Source: Flavimaribacter sediminis (GTDB lineage: Bacteria; Pseudomonadota; Alphaproteobacteria; Rhizobiales; Rhizobiaceae). From it: a stretch of DNA of 64,000 nt. The stretch lies in the NCBI RefSeq assembly GCF_019492055.1, contig NZ_JAICBX010000005.1:310001-374000 (forward strand). The letters run 5' to 3'. Each line of letters opens with the position of its first letter. The stretch's first letter is position 1. Made by a program: the position numbers and the translations under genes. Under the pieces are notes generated by a model. That model was not told the DNA's origin. It ran no database searches and saw nothing but the letters and a program-made list of their open reading frames with translations. Positions 18,254 through 29,413 of the stretch are shown here, piece after piece.

Positions 18254-19228
18254 ATGGCAAAACTCTCCATCATTAACAACCGATCCGAAGCGCTGGAAGA
18301 AGCCTGCAAAGTGCTTGCCGCCGGCGAACTTGTTGCGCTTCCCACGGAGACCGTTTATGGGCTCGCCGGAGATGCGACCAATGGCGAGGCCGTGGCGCGG
18401 ATTTTCGAAACCAAGGGACGCCCGCGTTTCAATCCGCTGATCTGCCACATGTCGGGCATTGGCATGGCGCAGAGCCACGTCGTCTTCAACGATCTCGCCC
18501 GCAAACTCGCCGAGACATTCTGGCCCGGTCCGCTGACCCTGGTGCTTCCCAAGAGATCGGATTCGCCGGTTCATCCACTGGCGAGCGCAGGCCTTGAAAC
18601 ACTGGCCGTGCGGACGCCAGCCGGTTTCGCCAATGAACTGATCGAGCGCTTCGGCAATCCGCTCGCCGCGCCCAGCGCCAATCGATCCGGCAAAGTGAGC
18701 CCCACGCGGGCCGAACATGTCGAGGCCGATCTGGGAGAGCGCGTTCGCCTGATCCTGGACGCCGGTCCGGCGACCGTGGGCGTGGAATCGACGATCGTCA
18801 AGGTCGACGGCGACGAGTTATCGCTGCTGCGGCCAGGCGGGCTGGAAGCGGACAGCATAGAGTCCGTCGCCGGCAGACACTTGAACCGGCCAGCGCCGGG
18901 AGAAGCCGCGATCGAGGCGCCGGGCATGCTGCGTTCGCACTACGCCCCCGAAGCCAGGTTACGGATGAATGCATCGTTCATAGAACCGGGCGAGGCGCTC
19001 ATCGCCTTCGGTGGCGGCGCCGTGGAAGGCGCTGAACATGCAACACTGGTTTTCAATCTCAGCCTTGACGCCGATCTGGTAGAGGCTGCCGCCAACCTGT
19101 TCGACACCATCCTTCAGGCCGACCGCGTGGGCGCCGGTATGATCGCTGTCGCGCCGATTCCCGAAACCGGGCTGGGCGAAGCGATCAATGATCGACTGCG
19201 CCGCGCCGCAGCGCCGCGAAACGCATGA
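18254..19228 (+). CDS. L-threonylcarbamoyladenylate synthase (YrdC plus Sua5 domains)
   Basis: A 324-residue Sua5-type enzyme. Residues 1-195 are the YrdC domain (AAGELVALPTETVYGLAGDA near 20, KGRPRFNPLICHM near 56, PLAAPSANRSGKVSPT near 138), which makes threonylcarbamoyl-AMP from threonine, bicarbonate and ATP for the t6A modification of tRNAs reading ANN codons. Residues 220-324 are the smaller Sua5 domain, linked by the conserved APGMLRSHYAPEARL segment. The ATG at 18254 is preceded by a plausible leader; an upstream in-frame start at 18212 adds residues not found in the family. The next gene follows after 46 bases. Confidence 0.93.
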   Translation: MAKLSIINNRSEALEEACKVLAAGELVALPTETVYGLAGDATNGEAVARIFETKGRPRFNPLICHMSGIGMAQSHVVFNDLARKLAETFWPGPLTLVLPKRSDSPVHPLASAGLETLAVRTPAGFANELIERFGNPLAAPSANRSGKVSPTRAEHVEADLGERVRLILDAGPATVGVESTIVKVDGDELSLLRPGGLEADSIESVAGRHLNRPAPGEAAIEAPGMLRSHYAPEARLRMNASFIEPGEALIAFGGGAVEGAEHATLVFNLSLDADLVEAAANLFDTILQADRVGAGMIAVAPIPETGLGEAINDRLRRAAAPRNA

Positions 19229-19274
19229 CCATTTGCATCTCGACCAGCGGTCCCGATGCCGCTATGTCTCGATT

Positions 19275-20693
19275 ATGATCAGCGACGCAACCATTAAACG
19301 ATTCAAGACCATTGTCGGAGACCGCTACGCCGTCACCGACGTCAACGAGACGGCGCCCTATCTGCGTGAACCGCGCGGTTTGTATCATGGTTCGACACCG
19401 CTGGTGCTGCGCCCGGCGAACGCCGGCGAGATATCGCGAATCCTCGCGCTCGCCACGGAAACCGGCACTCCGATTGTCCCGCAATCAGGCAATACCGGCC
19501 ATGTTGGCGGCCAGGTCCCGCTTGATGAGCAGCCGGCGATCATCCTGTCGCTGTCCCGTCTCAATGCGGTGCGTTCGATCGATCTTTCGGCGAACGCGCT
19601 GACGGTCGACGCCGGCTGCATCTTGCAGGACATTCAAAAGGCAGCGTCGGACGCAGACCGGCTGTTTCCGCTGTCGCTTGGATCGGAAGGCTCCTGCCAG
19701 ATCGGCGGCAATCTGTCGACAAACGCCGGCGGCACCGGCGTTCTCGCCTATGGCAATGCGCGCAACCTGTGCCTCGGACTGGAGGTCGTGCTGCCGACCG
19801 GCGAAATCTGGGACGGGCTCAGAACACTTAAGAAGGACAATACCGGCTACGACCTTCGCGATCTCTTCATTGGCGCCGAAGGAACGCTGGGCGTCATCAC
19901 CGGCGCAGTGCTTAAACTGCTGCCCAAGCCAAAGGGCAAGCAGGTGGCGATCGCCGGCCTGAGGTCGCCGGACAACGCGCTTGCTCTTCTAGGCATTGCG
20001 CAGCAGCAATGCGCCGGCGAACTTACAGGCTTCGAACTGATGCCCCGGATCGGCGTCGAATTCACGTCCGCTTATATTCCGGGCGTCCGCGACCCACTGG
20101 AAAGCCAGCATCCCTGGTACGCGCTAATCGATCTCTCTTCGATGCGCTCCGAGGAAGAAGCAGCTGCGACGATGGAAACCCTGCTGGCGACAGCATTCGA
20201 AAAGGATCTCGTTCAGGACGCCGTGATTGCCCAGTCTGAAGCCCAGCGGGACGCCTTCTGGCATATCCGCGAGACCATGTCCGAAGCACAGAAGAGCGAA
20301 GGCGCATCGATCAAGCACGACGTCTCTGTGCCGGTGTCAGCAATACCGGAATTCTTTCGCAAGGCGGATAAGGCAGTGCATCAGGCAATGCCGGACGCCC
20401 GAATCTACGCTTTTGGCCACATGGGCGACGGCAATATCCACTACAATATCCAGCAGGCGAAAAACGCCGACGGCTCGGCGCATCTCGCCCGCCGGCACGA
20501 GATCAACGACATGGTCTACGACATCGCGCTTGGGATGGGCGGATCGATCTCGGCCGAACACGGAATCGGACAGATGAAGCGCGACAAGCTGGCGGCCATT
20601 CGTCAGCCGATCGAGATTGACCTGATGCGCCGCATCAAGACGAGTTTCGATCCGGCAAACATCATGAATCCCGGAAAGATCGTCTGCCCCTGA
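19275..20693 (+). CDS. FAD-binding oxidoreductase, D-2-hydroxyacid dehydrogenase type
   Basis: A 472-residue flavoprotein of the GlcD/DLD family. The FAD-binding PP-loop is PQSGNTGHVGGQVP near residue 70, with GSEGSCQIGGNLSTNAGG near 137 and FIGAEGTLGVITGAVLKLLP near 197. The C-terminal catalytic domain has FGHMGDGNIHYN near 382 and SAEHGIGQMKRDKL near 422, the signature shared by D-lactate, D-2-hydroxyglutarate and glycolate dehydrogenases. The substrate is not resolved; no GlcE/GlcF partner is beside it, so it is probably a stand-alone D-2-hydroxyglutarate or D-lactate dehydrogenase. The start at 19275 gives the family N-terminus. Confidence 0.85.
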   Translation: MISDATIKRFKTIVGDRYAVTDVNETAPYLREPRGLYHGSTPLVLRPANAGEISRILALATETGTPIVPQSGNTGHVGGQVPLDEQPAIILSLSRLNAVRSIDLSANALTVDAGCILQDIQKAASDADRLFPLSLGSEGSCQIGGNLSTNAGGTGVLAYGNARNLCLGLEVVLPTGEIWDGLRTLKKDNTGYDLRDLFIGAEGTLGVITGAVLKLLPKPKGKQVAIAGLRSPDNALALLGIAQQQCAGELTGFELMPRIGVEFTSAYIPGVRDPLESQHPWYALIDLSSMRSEEEAAATMETLLATAFEKDLVQDAVIAQSEAQRDAFWHIRETMSEAQKSEGASIKHDVSVPVSAIPEFFRKADKAVHQAMPDARIYAFGHMGDGNIHYNIQQAKNADGSAHLARRHEINDMVYDIALGMGGSISAEHGIGQMKRDKLAAIRQPIEIDLMRRIKTSFDPANIMNPGKIVCP

Positions 20694-20812
20694 CGGAAAG
20701 AAAACGGGCGGTTCCGATAGCCGTACGCGCTGGACAGCCGCCGATGTGCGGGTAAAGTGCCCCATTATCAATATGCGCTTTGCGCCAAATACGCACATTT
20801 AGGGAAACGAAG

Positions 20813-21415
20813 ATGAATATCAGCCTGCCAACCAAACTCCAGTTGTCTTCGATCGTCTTTCTATGCGCTCTGGCGAGCAATCCCGCCCTGGCCCATGAGG
20901 GCGCTGGCGTCGTCGGCGGGTTCGCCTCCGGTTTCATGCATCCCATTCTCGGCTGGGATCACGTTGCGGCGATGGTCGCCGTCGGCCTGTGGGGCGCATT
21001 TCTGGGCGCACCGGGAATTTGGCTTCTTCCGATCGTCTTTCCGCTTGTGATGGCGGTGGGCGGCGCGATGGGAGTGGCCGGCGCGCCGCTTCCGGCTGTC
21101 GAAACCGGCATCGCCGCCTCGGCGGTCGTGCTCGGCATCATGGTGGCGCTCGGCGCGCGGCCGCCTCTGTGGGTCGCCGCCATCATTGTTGGCGCCTTCG
21201 CAATCTTTCACGGCCACGCCCACGGCACGGAACTGCCAGTGGCGGCGGACGCTGTTTCCTATGCGGTCGGCTTCGTGATCGGCACAGGCCTCCTGCATCT
21301 GGCCGGCATCGCCCTTGGCATGACGACGCGCTGGGAAGCAGGAAAGGTCGCCGTGCGCGCCGCCGGCGGAGCAATCGCGGTCGCAGGACTTGCTTTCCTG
21401 ACCGGAGTTGCATGA
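20813..21415 (+). CDS. HupE/UreJ family membrane protein, first copy
   Basis: A 200-residue protein with a signal peptide ending at NPALAHE (about residue 25) and then about six membrane helices. The two HupE signatures are intact: HPxxGxDH as HPILGWDH near residue 40 and FHGHAHGTE near 130. Family members are proposed nickel or cobalt permeases associated with hydrogenase or urease maturation, but no such enzyme is encoded here. A GGGAAACGAAG element precedes the ATG. The stop overlaps the next start as ATGA. Confidence 0.85.
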   Translation: MNISLPTKLQLSSIVFLCALASNPALAHEGAGVVGGFASGFMHPILGWDHVAAMVAVGLWGAFLGAPGIWLLPIVFPLVMAVGGAMGVAGAPLPAVETGIAASAVVLGIMVALGARPPLWVAAIIVGAFAIFHGHAHGTELPVAADAVSYAVGFVIGTGLLHLAGIALGMTTRWEAGKVAVRAAGGAIAVAGLAFLTGVA

Positions 21416-21993
21416 GGCGTCTTCTTTTTCTGACGGTCTTTTTGGGCGGGGACATCGTCTCCGCTCGGGCGCATAGTCCGGTTCCGGGCATCGGTGAATT
21501 CTACAATGGCATGCTGCATCCGGTTCTTGTGCCTGCACACCTCGTAACGCTTCTGGCGCTCGGACTGGTCATCGGGCAACATGCGCCGAAATCCAGTAAT
21601 ATGGCCCTGCCCGCCTTTATTGTTGCGCTTGTCGCCGCGCTCGCTTACCCGACGCCGCCGGTGTCGGATATCGCCCTGCTCTATCTCGCCCTTGTGTGCG
21701 GACTTGTAGCCGTCCTCGCCTTCGACATCGGCGCCGTCGGCCCTGCGGTTTTCGCCCTGGCGGTCGCTGTATTGATCGGCAATTCGGTCAACGCAGACAT
21801 TCCCTCGGAACAGTCGCCCTGGTTGCTGCGGGCCGGATCGACGCTCGGCGCCACATTGATCCTCATCATTTTCGGCGGAGTGGCGGCGCTTCTGAAAAGC
21901 CGCTGGAACGGAATTGCGATCCGGGTTCTCGGATCGTGGGTCGCCGCCGTCGCCCTGATGATCATCGCGCTAAGCTTTGCTCCCGGCGCTTAA
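21412..21993 (+). CDS. HupE/UreJ-like membrane protein, second copy, with divergent motif
   Basis: A 193-residue membrane protein starting with a signal-like helix ending at SARAHS and about six further helices. It is built like the preceding HupE protein, but the metal motif is weakened: HPVLVPAH replaces HPxxGxDH near residue 36, and the second His-rich motif is missing. The ATGA overlap with the first copy shows that the two are made together, so they may form a heteromeric permease. The long frame extending upstream lies inside the first gene. Confidence 0.72.
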   Translation: MRRLLFLTVFLGGDIVSARAHSPVPGIGEFYNGMLHPVLVPAHLVTLLALGLVIGQHAPKSSNMALPAFIVALVAALAYPTPPVSDIALLYLALVCGLVAVLAFDIGAVGPAVFALAVAVLIGNSVNADIPSEQSPWLLRAGSTLGATLILIIFGGVAALLKSRWNGIAIRVLGSWVAAVALMIIALSFAPGA

Positions 21994-21999
21994 TCCGGT

Positions 22000-22992
22000 T
22001 CAAAAGGCCGCGACCCGCTCCACGAACCAGAATGCAGCGACCGAACCGACGCCGTATGCCGCAATCATCTGCGGCATACGACTGTTCAGAACGACAAGTT
22101 TGCGGATCAGAGCGATAGCGATCAACACGACAAAAATGAACAGGAGTTGCCCCGCTTCAACGCCGAGATTGAAGGACAGGAGCGCCATCGGCACATCCTT
22201 CTGCGGCAATCCGATTTCCCTCAGCGCGCCGCCGAAACCAAAACCGTGCAGCAACCCGAAGGCAAAGGCGATCAGCCAGGGATAGCGGATCGAGATATCC
22301 CGGCGTCCGCGCTCCCGGTTGATGATTTCGGCCGCGACGATGACGATGCTCAAGGCAATCAGGGCCTCCACAGGCTGTTGAGGAGCGCTCGCCCAACCGA
22401 AGGCGGCGAAGGCAAGCGTGATGGAATGCGCCACCGTAAAGGCGGTGACTGTCTCGACGAGTAGCCTGACACTCGGAATCAGCAGGAGCAAGGCCAGCAC
22501 GAACAGCAGATGATCGACGCCTTGCAGGATATGCTCCTTACCCAGCAGGAAATAGGTTCTTGCAGTATCGAGCAGCGACGGGCTGGATGCGACGGTTATT
22601 TCAGGTCTTTCAGGTGTCAGCCGAGACGTCTGGACCGTGCCGTCGCGCCGTGTAAATCGAAAGAGCACATCGGTATATGTCGCCGAGAGGCCGCCAATGC
22701 CAATCGTCCGGTTTTGCAGTCCGTCGACGCATCGAATACGCCAGCGATTGACACGGGCGCTGTTCGTTCGTTCGCTGGTCACGGGCGATACGTCTTCGCA
22801 CGCTTGCGGCAACTCGACATCGAGCGACAGGCGGAAATCGCCGCGCGCCGGCGTTTTCCAAAGCACGTCGTACAGAATTGCACCCTCTTCACGGATATCC
22901 AGAAAGGCCGGCCGCAACTCATGCGCCGCGGCCGCGCTGGAGAGGGACAGAGCCAGCATCAGTCCGGCCAGCCGCAGCAGAGAAGATTTCAC
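22000..22992 (-). CDS. HupE/UreJ family protein, long form with extracytoplasmic N-terminal domain
   Basis: A 330-residue protein with a signal peptide (cleavage near AAAAHE, residue 24), a soluble exported domain to about residue 145 and a C-terminal membrane domain of about seven helices. GKEHILQGVDHLLFVLALL near 156 is the HupE-type GxDH motif of the second HupE/UreJ family, and AHSITLAFA and FGLLHGFGFG carry further conserved histidines. The start is GTG, overlapping the stop of the parvulin gene as GTGA. It is convergent with the two short HupE genes (6-base gap), so three related proteins meet here. Confidence 0.82.
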   Translation of the reverse strand: MKSSLLRLAGLMLALSLSSAAAAHELRPAFLDIREEGAILYDVLWKTPARGDFRLSLDVELPQACEDVSPVTSERTNSARVNRWRIRCVDGLQNRTIGIGGLSATYTDVLFRFTRRDGTVQTSRLTPERPEITVASSPSLLDTARTYFLLGKEHILQGVDHLLFVLALLLLIPSVRLLVETVTAFTVAHSITLAFAAFGWASAPQQPVEALIALSIVIVAAEIINRERGRRDISIRYPWLIAFAFGLLHGFGFGGALREIGLPQKDVPMALLSFNLGVEAGQLLFIFVVLIAIALIRKLVVLNSRMPQMIAAYGVGSVAAFWFVERVAAF

Positions 22993-23861
22993 TGTCTCGC
23001 CTCTTCGGCGGAACCTTGCGGCCAGTCGACAATGACTTCGTAGTTCTCCTTCATGGCATGGTAACGCTGCTCGGCGATTTTCCTGCGACGCTCGTCACGC
23101 CAGTCTCGAAGAACGATTTCCCGAATTTCATCGAGACCGGGTTGTCTTTCAGGCTCGAACGCATTCAGACGCACGAGGTGAACGCCAAAATCCGACATGA
23201 CCGGTCCGGACCACGCGTCGAGCGGTAATGTCTCGAGCGCAGACGCGAATTTCGGTCCGAACAAGGCTTCGATCTGGCGGCGGCCGCTCGGCGCCATCGA
23301 CCGAGGAAGCATGGTCGCGTCCCCCAAACCGCTGTTTCCCGTCGAGACGTCCTCTTCTTCCAGTGACGATAGCAAAGCGCGGGCGTCGACCATGGCTTCA
23401 CCGTCGCGCCGCGCAGGGTCGAAATAGACTTGGCGAAAGGATGCGCGATAGGGAACAACGTAATTCTGTCGGTTCTTTTCGAGCCATGCGGCGAGTGCAC
23501 CCTCGTCCGGAATCATTTCCTGCTCGTCGGGTTCGACAAGGAACTCCATTTTCTGCTGCAGACGCCGCCGAAAGATCGTGTCGTCCTGGTCGAGCCCCAG
23601 TTTCCGGCCTTCACGGTAATAGATTTCCTCCTTTACGAAGGCCTCGACAAGGCCCTGCAATTCCTTCTCGGTCGGCGGTCTCTGCCATGTTCGCGCGAAG
23701 ATTTCCGAGATCTGGGCAATTCGACCGGCTCCGACCTGTACGATTTCGCGTGGAGGTTCGGGCGGCGCGCGGTCGAGATAAAGATACGCACCAAACGTTG
23801 CTGCGCCGATCAGCAGGAACTGGACGACAGGTTCGCGAAGCATCTGGCGCAACAAACTCAT
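22989..23861 (-). CDS. Membrane-anchored peptidyl-prolyl cis-trans isomerase, parvulin (PpiC) type
   Basis: A 290-residue foldase. One N-terminal membrane segment (VVQFLLIGAATFGAYLYL, about residues 10-27) anchors it, facing the periplasm. A SurA-like helical region follows (residues 40-115, with EAFVKEEIYYREGRKLGLDQDD), then a parvulin-type domain around 125-235 including FGPKFASALETLPLDAWSGP and SDFGVHLVRL. I chose the ATG at 23861; a GTG at 23888 is in frame and would add nine residues. The stop overlaps the HupE start, so a foldase and a metal-type permease are produced together, 77 bases downstream of the exported DUF3604 gene. Confidence 0.82.
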   Translation of the reverse strand: MSLLRQMLREPVVQFLLIGAATFGAYLYLDRAPPEPPREIVQVGAGRIAQISEIFARTWQRPPTEKELQGLVEAFVKEEIYYREGRKLGLDQDDTIFRRRLQQKMEFLVEPDEQEMIPDEGALAAWLEKNRQNYVVPYRASFRQVYFDPARRDGEAMVDARALLSSLEEEDVSTGNSGLGDATMLPRSMAPSGRRQIEALFGPKFASALETLPLDAWSGPVMSDFGVHLVRLNAFEPERQPGLDEIREIVLRDWRDERRRKIAEQRYHAMKENYEVIVDWPQGSAEEARQ

Positions 23862-23938
23862 GAGAACACCATTTCCGACGGTGGACACAATTCGCCAGTC
23901 AGTCCTTCATCCCCGCGCGGAAGCAGGACCTCGCAGCG

Positions 23939-25879
23939 TCATTCCTCCGGATTGTACCAGACCGGCGAGGTGTAGGCGCGTTCCTGCAGCGTCATGCGTG
24001 TGCCCTCCAGAGGTGTGGAGCCAAAGCGATTCGCATCGTAGGCGGTCCATCGCGGCGTCGGTATCTCGATAACGCGGCCGTAGTAGAATGCGGGTTGAGC
24101 GGGATCGAAATCGGGGTCTTCCCAAACCGCGATCAGTTCGGGCGCGCCGATGGTATTGGTCCAGTTTGCAGCTTCAACGTCGACGGTGCTGCCAACTGCG
24201 GGAACCTTCCCGTCGTCTCCGGGCTCACGGTCGCCCGACCACGCCACATCATAGATCTTTTCGTGCAGGTCTCCATTGGCGTCCATCCAACCCTTGATAA
24301 TCTGATAGCGATCGAGATTCGCGCCAATCGGGTCTTTCAACGCGGCGATAAGGAATGTCGGCGCTTTGCCGTCAGGCGCATTTCCGAGATCGCCTCCCAT
24401 CGGCACGCCCTTCGTGTAACCGATATCGGCCGGCAGACGGTCCTCGGCGTCGGCCTGTGCGAAATCCCATCCTCCGAAAAATCTTACGACCATTCGCGGG
24501 CCTGTGGTCGCATAGGTTTCCCTGCGATACATGGCGTCCCAGAGAGCCTCTCGGGTATTGTCCTCGGCCCAGACGGCGGCATATCCGGACGCGCCGACTT
24601 CCCAGTCCATGATCTTGATTCCTGTGGCCGGATTATCGACGAACACAGCCTTCATGCGCTCCGGGCTCGGCTCCTGCGGCGTTGTCTTGCCGAAGAAATT
24701 TTCTTCGGCCATGGCCGCCAGTCCCGTGTGCGCGTCGCTGCTGCCAATGAGGCCGAATTTGTACGGATTGACGCCAAGCTCCTTTTCCAGCTTCAGGCCG
24801 TTCTTGAGAGCGGAGCGCGAATACTCGAATTCAAGCATGGCGTCGGTCTTCGGAACGCTGCCGTCGAGATTGCCCTTGTCCCAGAGTTCGAAATCCGCGA
24901 ATTCGTCATTGGGAGAAAGATAGGGGTGGGCTTCGCCCGTACCCTTGGTCTGCGTCGTCTCGTAAAGGCGCTCCCATTTCGCTCTCGTTTCGGCGTAGCC
25001 GCTGTCGAGTTGCTTGCCGAAGGCTTCTTCGACCGGAAACATGATCCCGTTGCTCAGATTTCCGTTGTGCGGAATGGCGAGCACATTGCCGCCGGTCTTG
25101 TCTTCATAGGCGGCCATCCATTCCCAGAGGTGAACCGGATTGTCGCTTCCAGGCGCATACACCGTGAACGGCACGACCTAGCTGGCCTTGTCGCCATTGT
25201 CGCGAAAGATGACGTTGCGGTGGAGGTTGTTTCCATCGGTGTTCGACGTCCATTCGTAGCCGATGAAAGCCGTGAAGCGTCCGGGATCGTTGTAGGCCTC
25301 AGCGGCGTCGATCGTTTCCTGCCAGGCGTGCTTGTAGGCAGGCTGGCCAGGACCGTAGTAGATTTCTTGCGGAAAGGTGTTATGCGAAAAGGCCGTAATA
25401 ATCTCAATCGCAGCTTCGTTTCCCTGGCCGTTCTTGACCATGTTGTACCATTTGCGGCCGGTGGGATCGGCGAGCACGTTCGGCTTGCCGGCGAACAGAT
25501 CGGGGAAGAAACCCATATTGTCGGAATGGTCTGCAACGACCAGGAAATCGAGTGGGCGCGACAACTTCACCGGCTGTCCGGAAGACGCTGTCACCTGTTC
25601 GCCGCGGGCGAACCTGTAAGCATCGCGCGGCGTCAGACGCGCGCCAAATGCTCCCGCATCCATCGAGAAAGAGGTATGGAGATGAGTGTCGCCGAACAGC
25701 GGCCTCGTCGGGAAGTTCCGATCGGCATAGGGCGAGTACGCCTTTTTGTCCTGAAAAGCGCGCTCGGCTTTCAGGTCAGTAAGACTGCCGGAGTCCGACT
25801 GAAAATCCTGAGATACAGCGGGTAAAGGCGCCCCTATTACAAATGACGCCATTGCCAACGAATGCAACCATCGTGTCAT
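23939..25879 (-). pseudogene. Exported DUF3604 (PHP-like) protein interrupted by one in-frame amber codon
   Basis: The frame runs for 647 codons from an ATG with GGAGG upstream to a stop at 23939, broken only by TAG at 25178-25180. A signal peptide ends near AVSQ (residue 24). The first part has PHP-like metal motifs GDTHLHTSFSMDAGAFG and LVVADHSDNMG; the second part has GSSDAHTGLAAM. Around the stop the text reads NGDKAS-stop-VVPFTVYAPGSDNP, and from memory the family has glutamine there, so CAG changed to TAG is the simplest explanation. The rest shows no frameshift. It may be a recent nonsense mutation, a sequencing error, or readthrough. The function of DUF3604 is unknown; a metal-dependent phosphoesterase is an inference. 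Confidence 0.75.
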
Positions 25880-26060
25880 AGCACTCCTCCACAAGTATGA
25901 TCCTGTTCAAAAATATTATGAACTATAAATATACCACAATCATGGCCAAGACCAACGAGTACTATTTACAGCAAAACTCGAATAATTCGATTTTAATATT
26001 TCATCGCCTTTGTTTCCCGCACAGAGATATGATTTGGCACGACGAGTTACGCTCATGCAT
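25880..26060. other. AT-rich gap between the DUF3604 gene and oxyR
   Basis: This 181-base stretch is strikingly AT-rich from 25895 to about 26010 compared with the surrounding genes. It should contain the promoter of the leftward DUF3604 operon and the end of the leftward oxyR transcript. I see no hairpin with a T-run and no credible small gene. Confidence 0.4.
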
Positions 26061-27014
26061 CTATGCAGAAAGACCCGCCGACTCGTCAGTCTTCGTCGGG
26101 GGCGCAGCCGGTTGCTGATTGGGCAACGCATCCGCCGATTCCCTGACTATTTCCGCGATCTGCATCAGTTGCCCGGCCAGCGGATTCGTTTTCCGCCAGA
26201 TCATGCCGATCGTGCGAGAGGGTTGCGGCTCGGCGAAGCGCACGATGGACACCGACGCCGAGCGCGTTTCAACCGGCACCGCCATTTCGGGAATGAGCGT
26301 CACGCCTATACCTGCGCTGACCATCTGAACAAGCGTGGAAAGCGAACTTCCATCAAGCAGTTCCCGCGACAGGCCCGCATGGATGTTGCAGAAGGAGAGC
26401 GCCTGATCGCGAAAGCAATGTCCTTCCTCGAGCAGCAGCAGCCGCATTTCCCGCAGCATGTCGCGATCAGGAATGGGCTTGCCCTCGTCCTCTCCCGGTC
26501 GAACCAAAACGAAACTTTCCTTGAAAAGCGCAACCTCCGTTAATGACGGCTCCGACACCGGCAGCGCCACGATCGCCGTGTCGATCCGGCCGTCCTCCAG
26601 TTCCTGGATCAGCTTCTGCGTCTGGGTCTCCCGCAAATGGATATCCAGACCATCATGCACCCGGGCGAGATTTCCGATGATCGTCGGCAGAAGATATGGC
26701 GCGATCGTTGGAATCACACCAATCCGCAGCCGTCCAACCAGGCGGTTCTGCGAAGCGCGGGCGAGGTCGCTCAGTTCATCGACCGAACGGAGAATATCGC
26801 GAACGCGACCGGCGAACTCCTCTCCGAAATTAGTCAGTCGGATCTGTCGAGCGCCTCTTTCAAAGAGTTCCGTGCCCAGGGATTCCTCCAGTTCACGGAT
26901 CTGCATCGACAGGGCGGGCTGGGAAATCGCACATGCATCCGCAGCGTGTCCGAAGTGTCCATGCTGCGCAAGCGATTCGAAATAGCGAAGCTGTTTGAGT
27001 GTCAAATTTTTCAT
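26061..27014 (-). CDS. oxyR: LysR-family hydrogen peroxide regulator OxyR
   Basis: A 317-residue LysR-type regulator. Residues 3-62 are the winged helix-turn-helix (LKQLRYFESLAQHGHFGHAA, ISQPALSMQIRELEE). The effector domain contains EEGHCFRDQALSFC with cysteines at 200 and 209, the same spacing as the redox pair C199/C208 of E. coli OxyR, so peroxide sensing by disulfide formation is expected. The divergently placed katG, 195 bases away, is the natural target. The C-terminal 20 residues are Pro/Ala rich and probably disordered. A palindrome covers the start codon, suggesting autoregulation. Confidence 0.94.
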   Translation of the reverse strand: MKNLTLKQLRYFESLAQHGHFGHAADACAISQPALSMQIRELEESLGTELFERGARQIRLTNFGEEFAGRVRDILRSVDELSDLARASQNRLVGRLRIGVIPTIAPYLLPTIIGNLARVHDGLDIHLRETQTQKLIQELEDGRIDTAIVALPVSEPSLTEVALFKESFVLVRPGEDEGKPIPDRDMLREMRLLLLEEGHCFRDQALSFCNIHAGLSRELLDGSSLSTLVQMVSAGIGVTLIPEMAVPVETRSASVSIVRFAEPQPSRTIGMIWRKTNPLAGQLMQIAEIVRESADALPNQQPAAPPTKTDESAGLSA

Positions 27015-27027
27015 AAGAAAATCTTAT
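27013..27027. promoter_or_regulatory. Palindrome over the oxyR start, candidate OxyR autoregulatory site
   Basis: ATAAGA-AAA-TCTTAT is a perfect 6-3-6 inverted repeat that includes the oxyR start codon. LysR-type regulators usually bind T-N11-A palindromes near their own promoter, and this one fits that shape. It lies at the left end of the 195-base AT-rich divergent region shared with katG (27015-27209). Binding is an inference. Confidence 0.4.
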
Positions 27028-27143
27028 CGCAAAAATCAGAAAATACAACTTTATCTAATCAACAAGAATTATTATAGTTCAAACGAAGTCAGGACTCAGT
27101 CGGCGCCCAGACCGGCGAGCGAGGTGGCTTTTGTTTTAAGCAA

Positions 27144-27158
27144 GCCCGGTTACCGGGC
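27144..27158. promoter_or_regulatory. GC-rich inverted repeat in the katG leader
   Basis: GCCCGGT-T-ACCGGGC is a perfect 7-1-7 inverted repeat 51 bases before the katG start. As RNA it would form a tight GC stem in the 5' leader; as DNA it could be a repressor site. The rest of the region upstream is AT-rich and probably holds the OxyR-activated promoter. Confidence 0.3.
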
Positions 27159-27167
27159 GCCTGATAA

Positions 27168-29384
<2,217 letters not shown>

Positions 29385-29413
29385 TCCGGATTACTCGTTT
29401 CCGAGATTGCCGG

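Noticed and set aside
24095-25825. A 576-codon plus-strand frame opposite the DUF3604 gene
   Set aside because: It is an antisense shadow. The minus strand shows a signal peptide, metal motifs and family-like sequence; the plus frame shows none and has no credible start.
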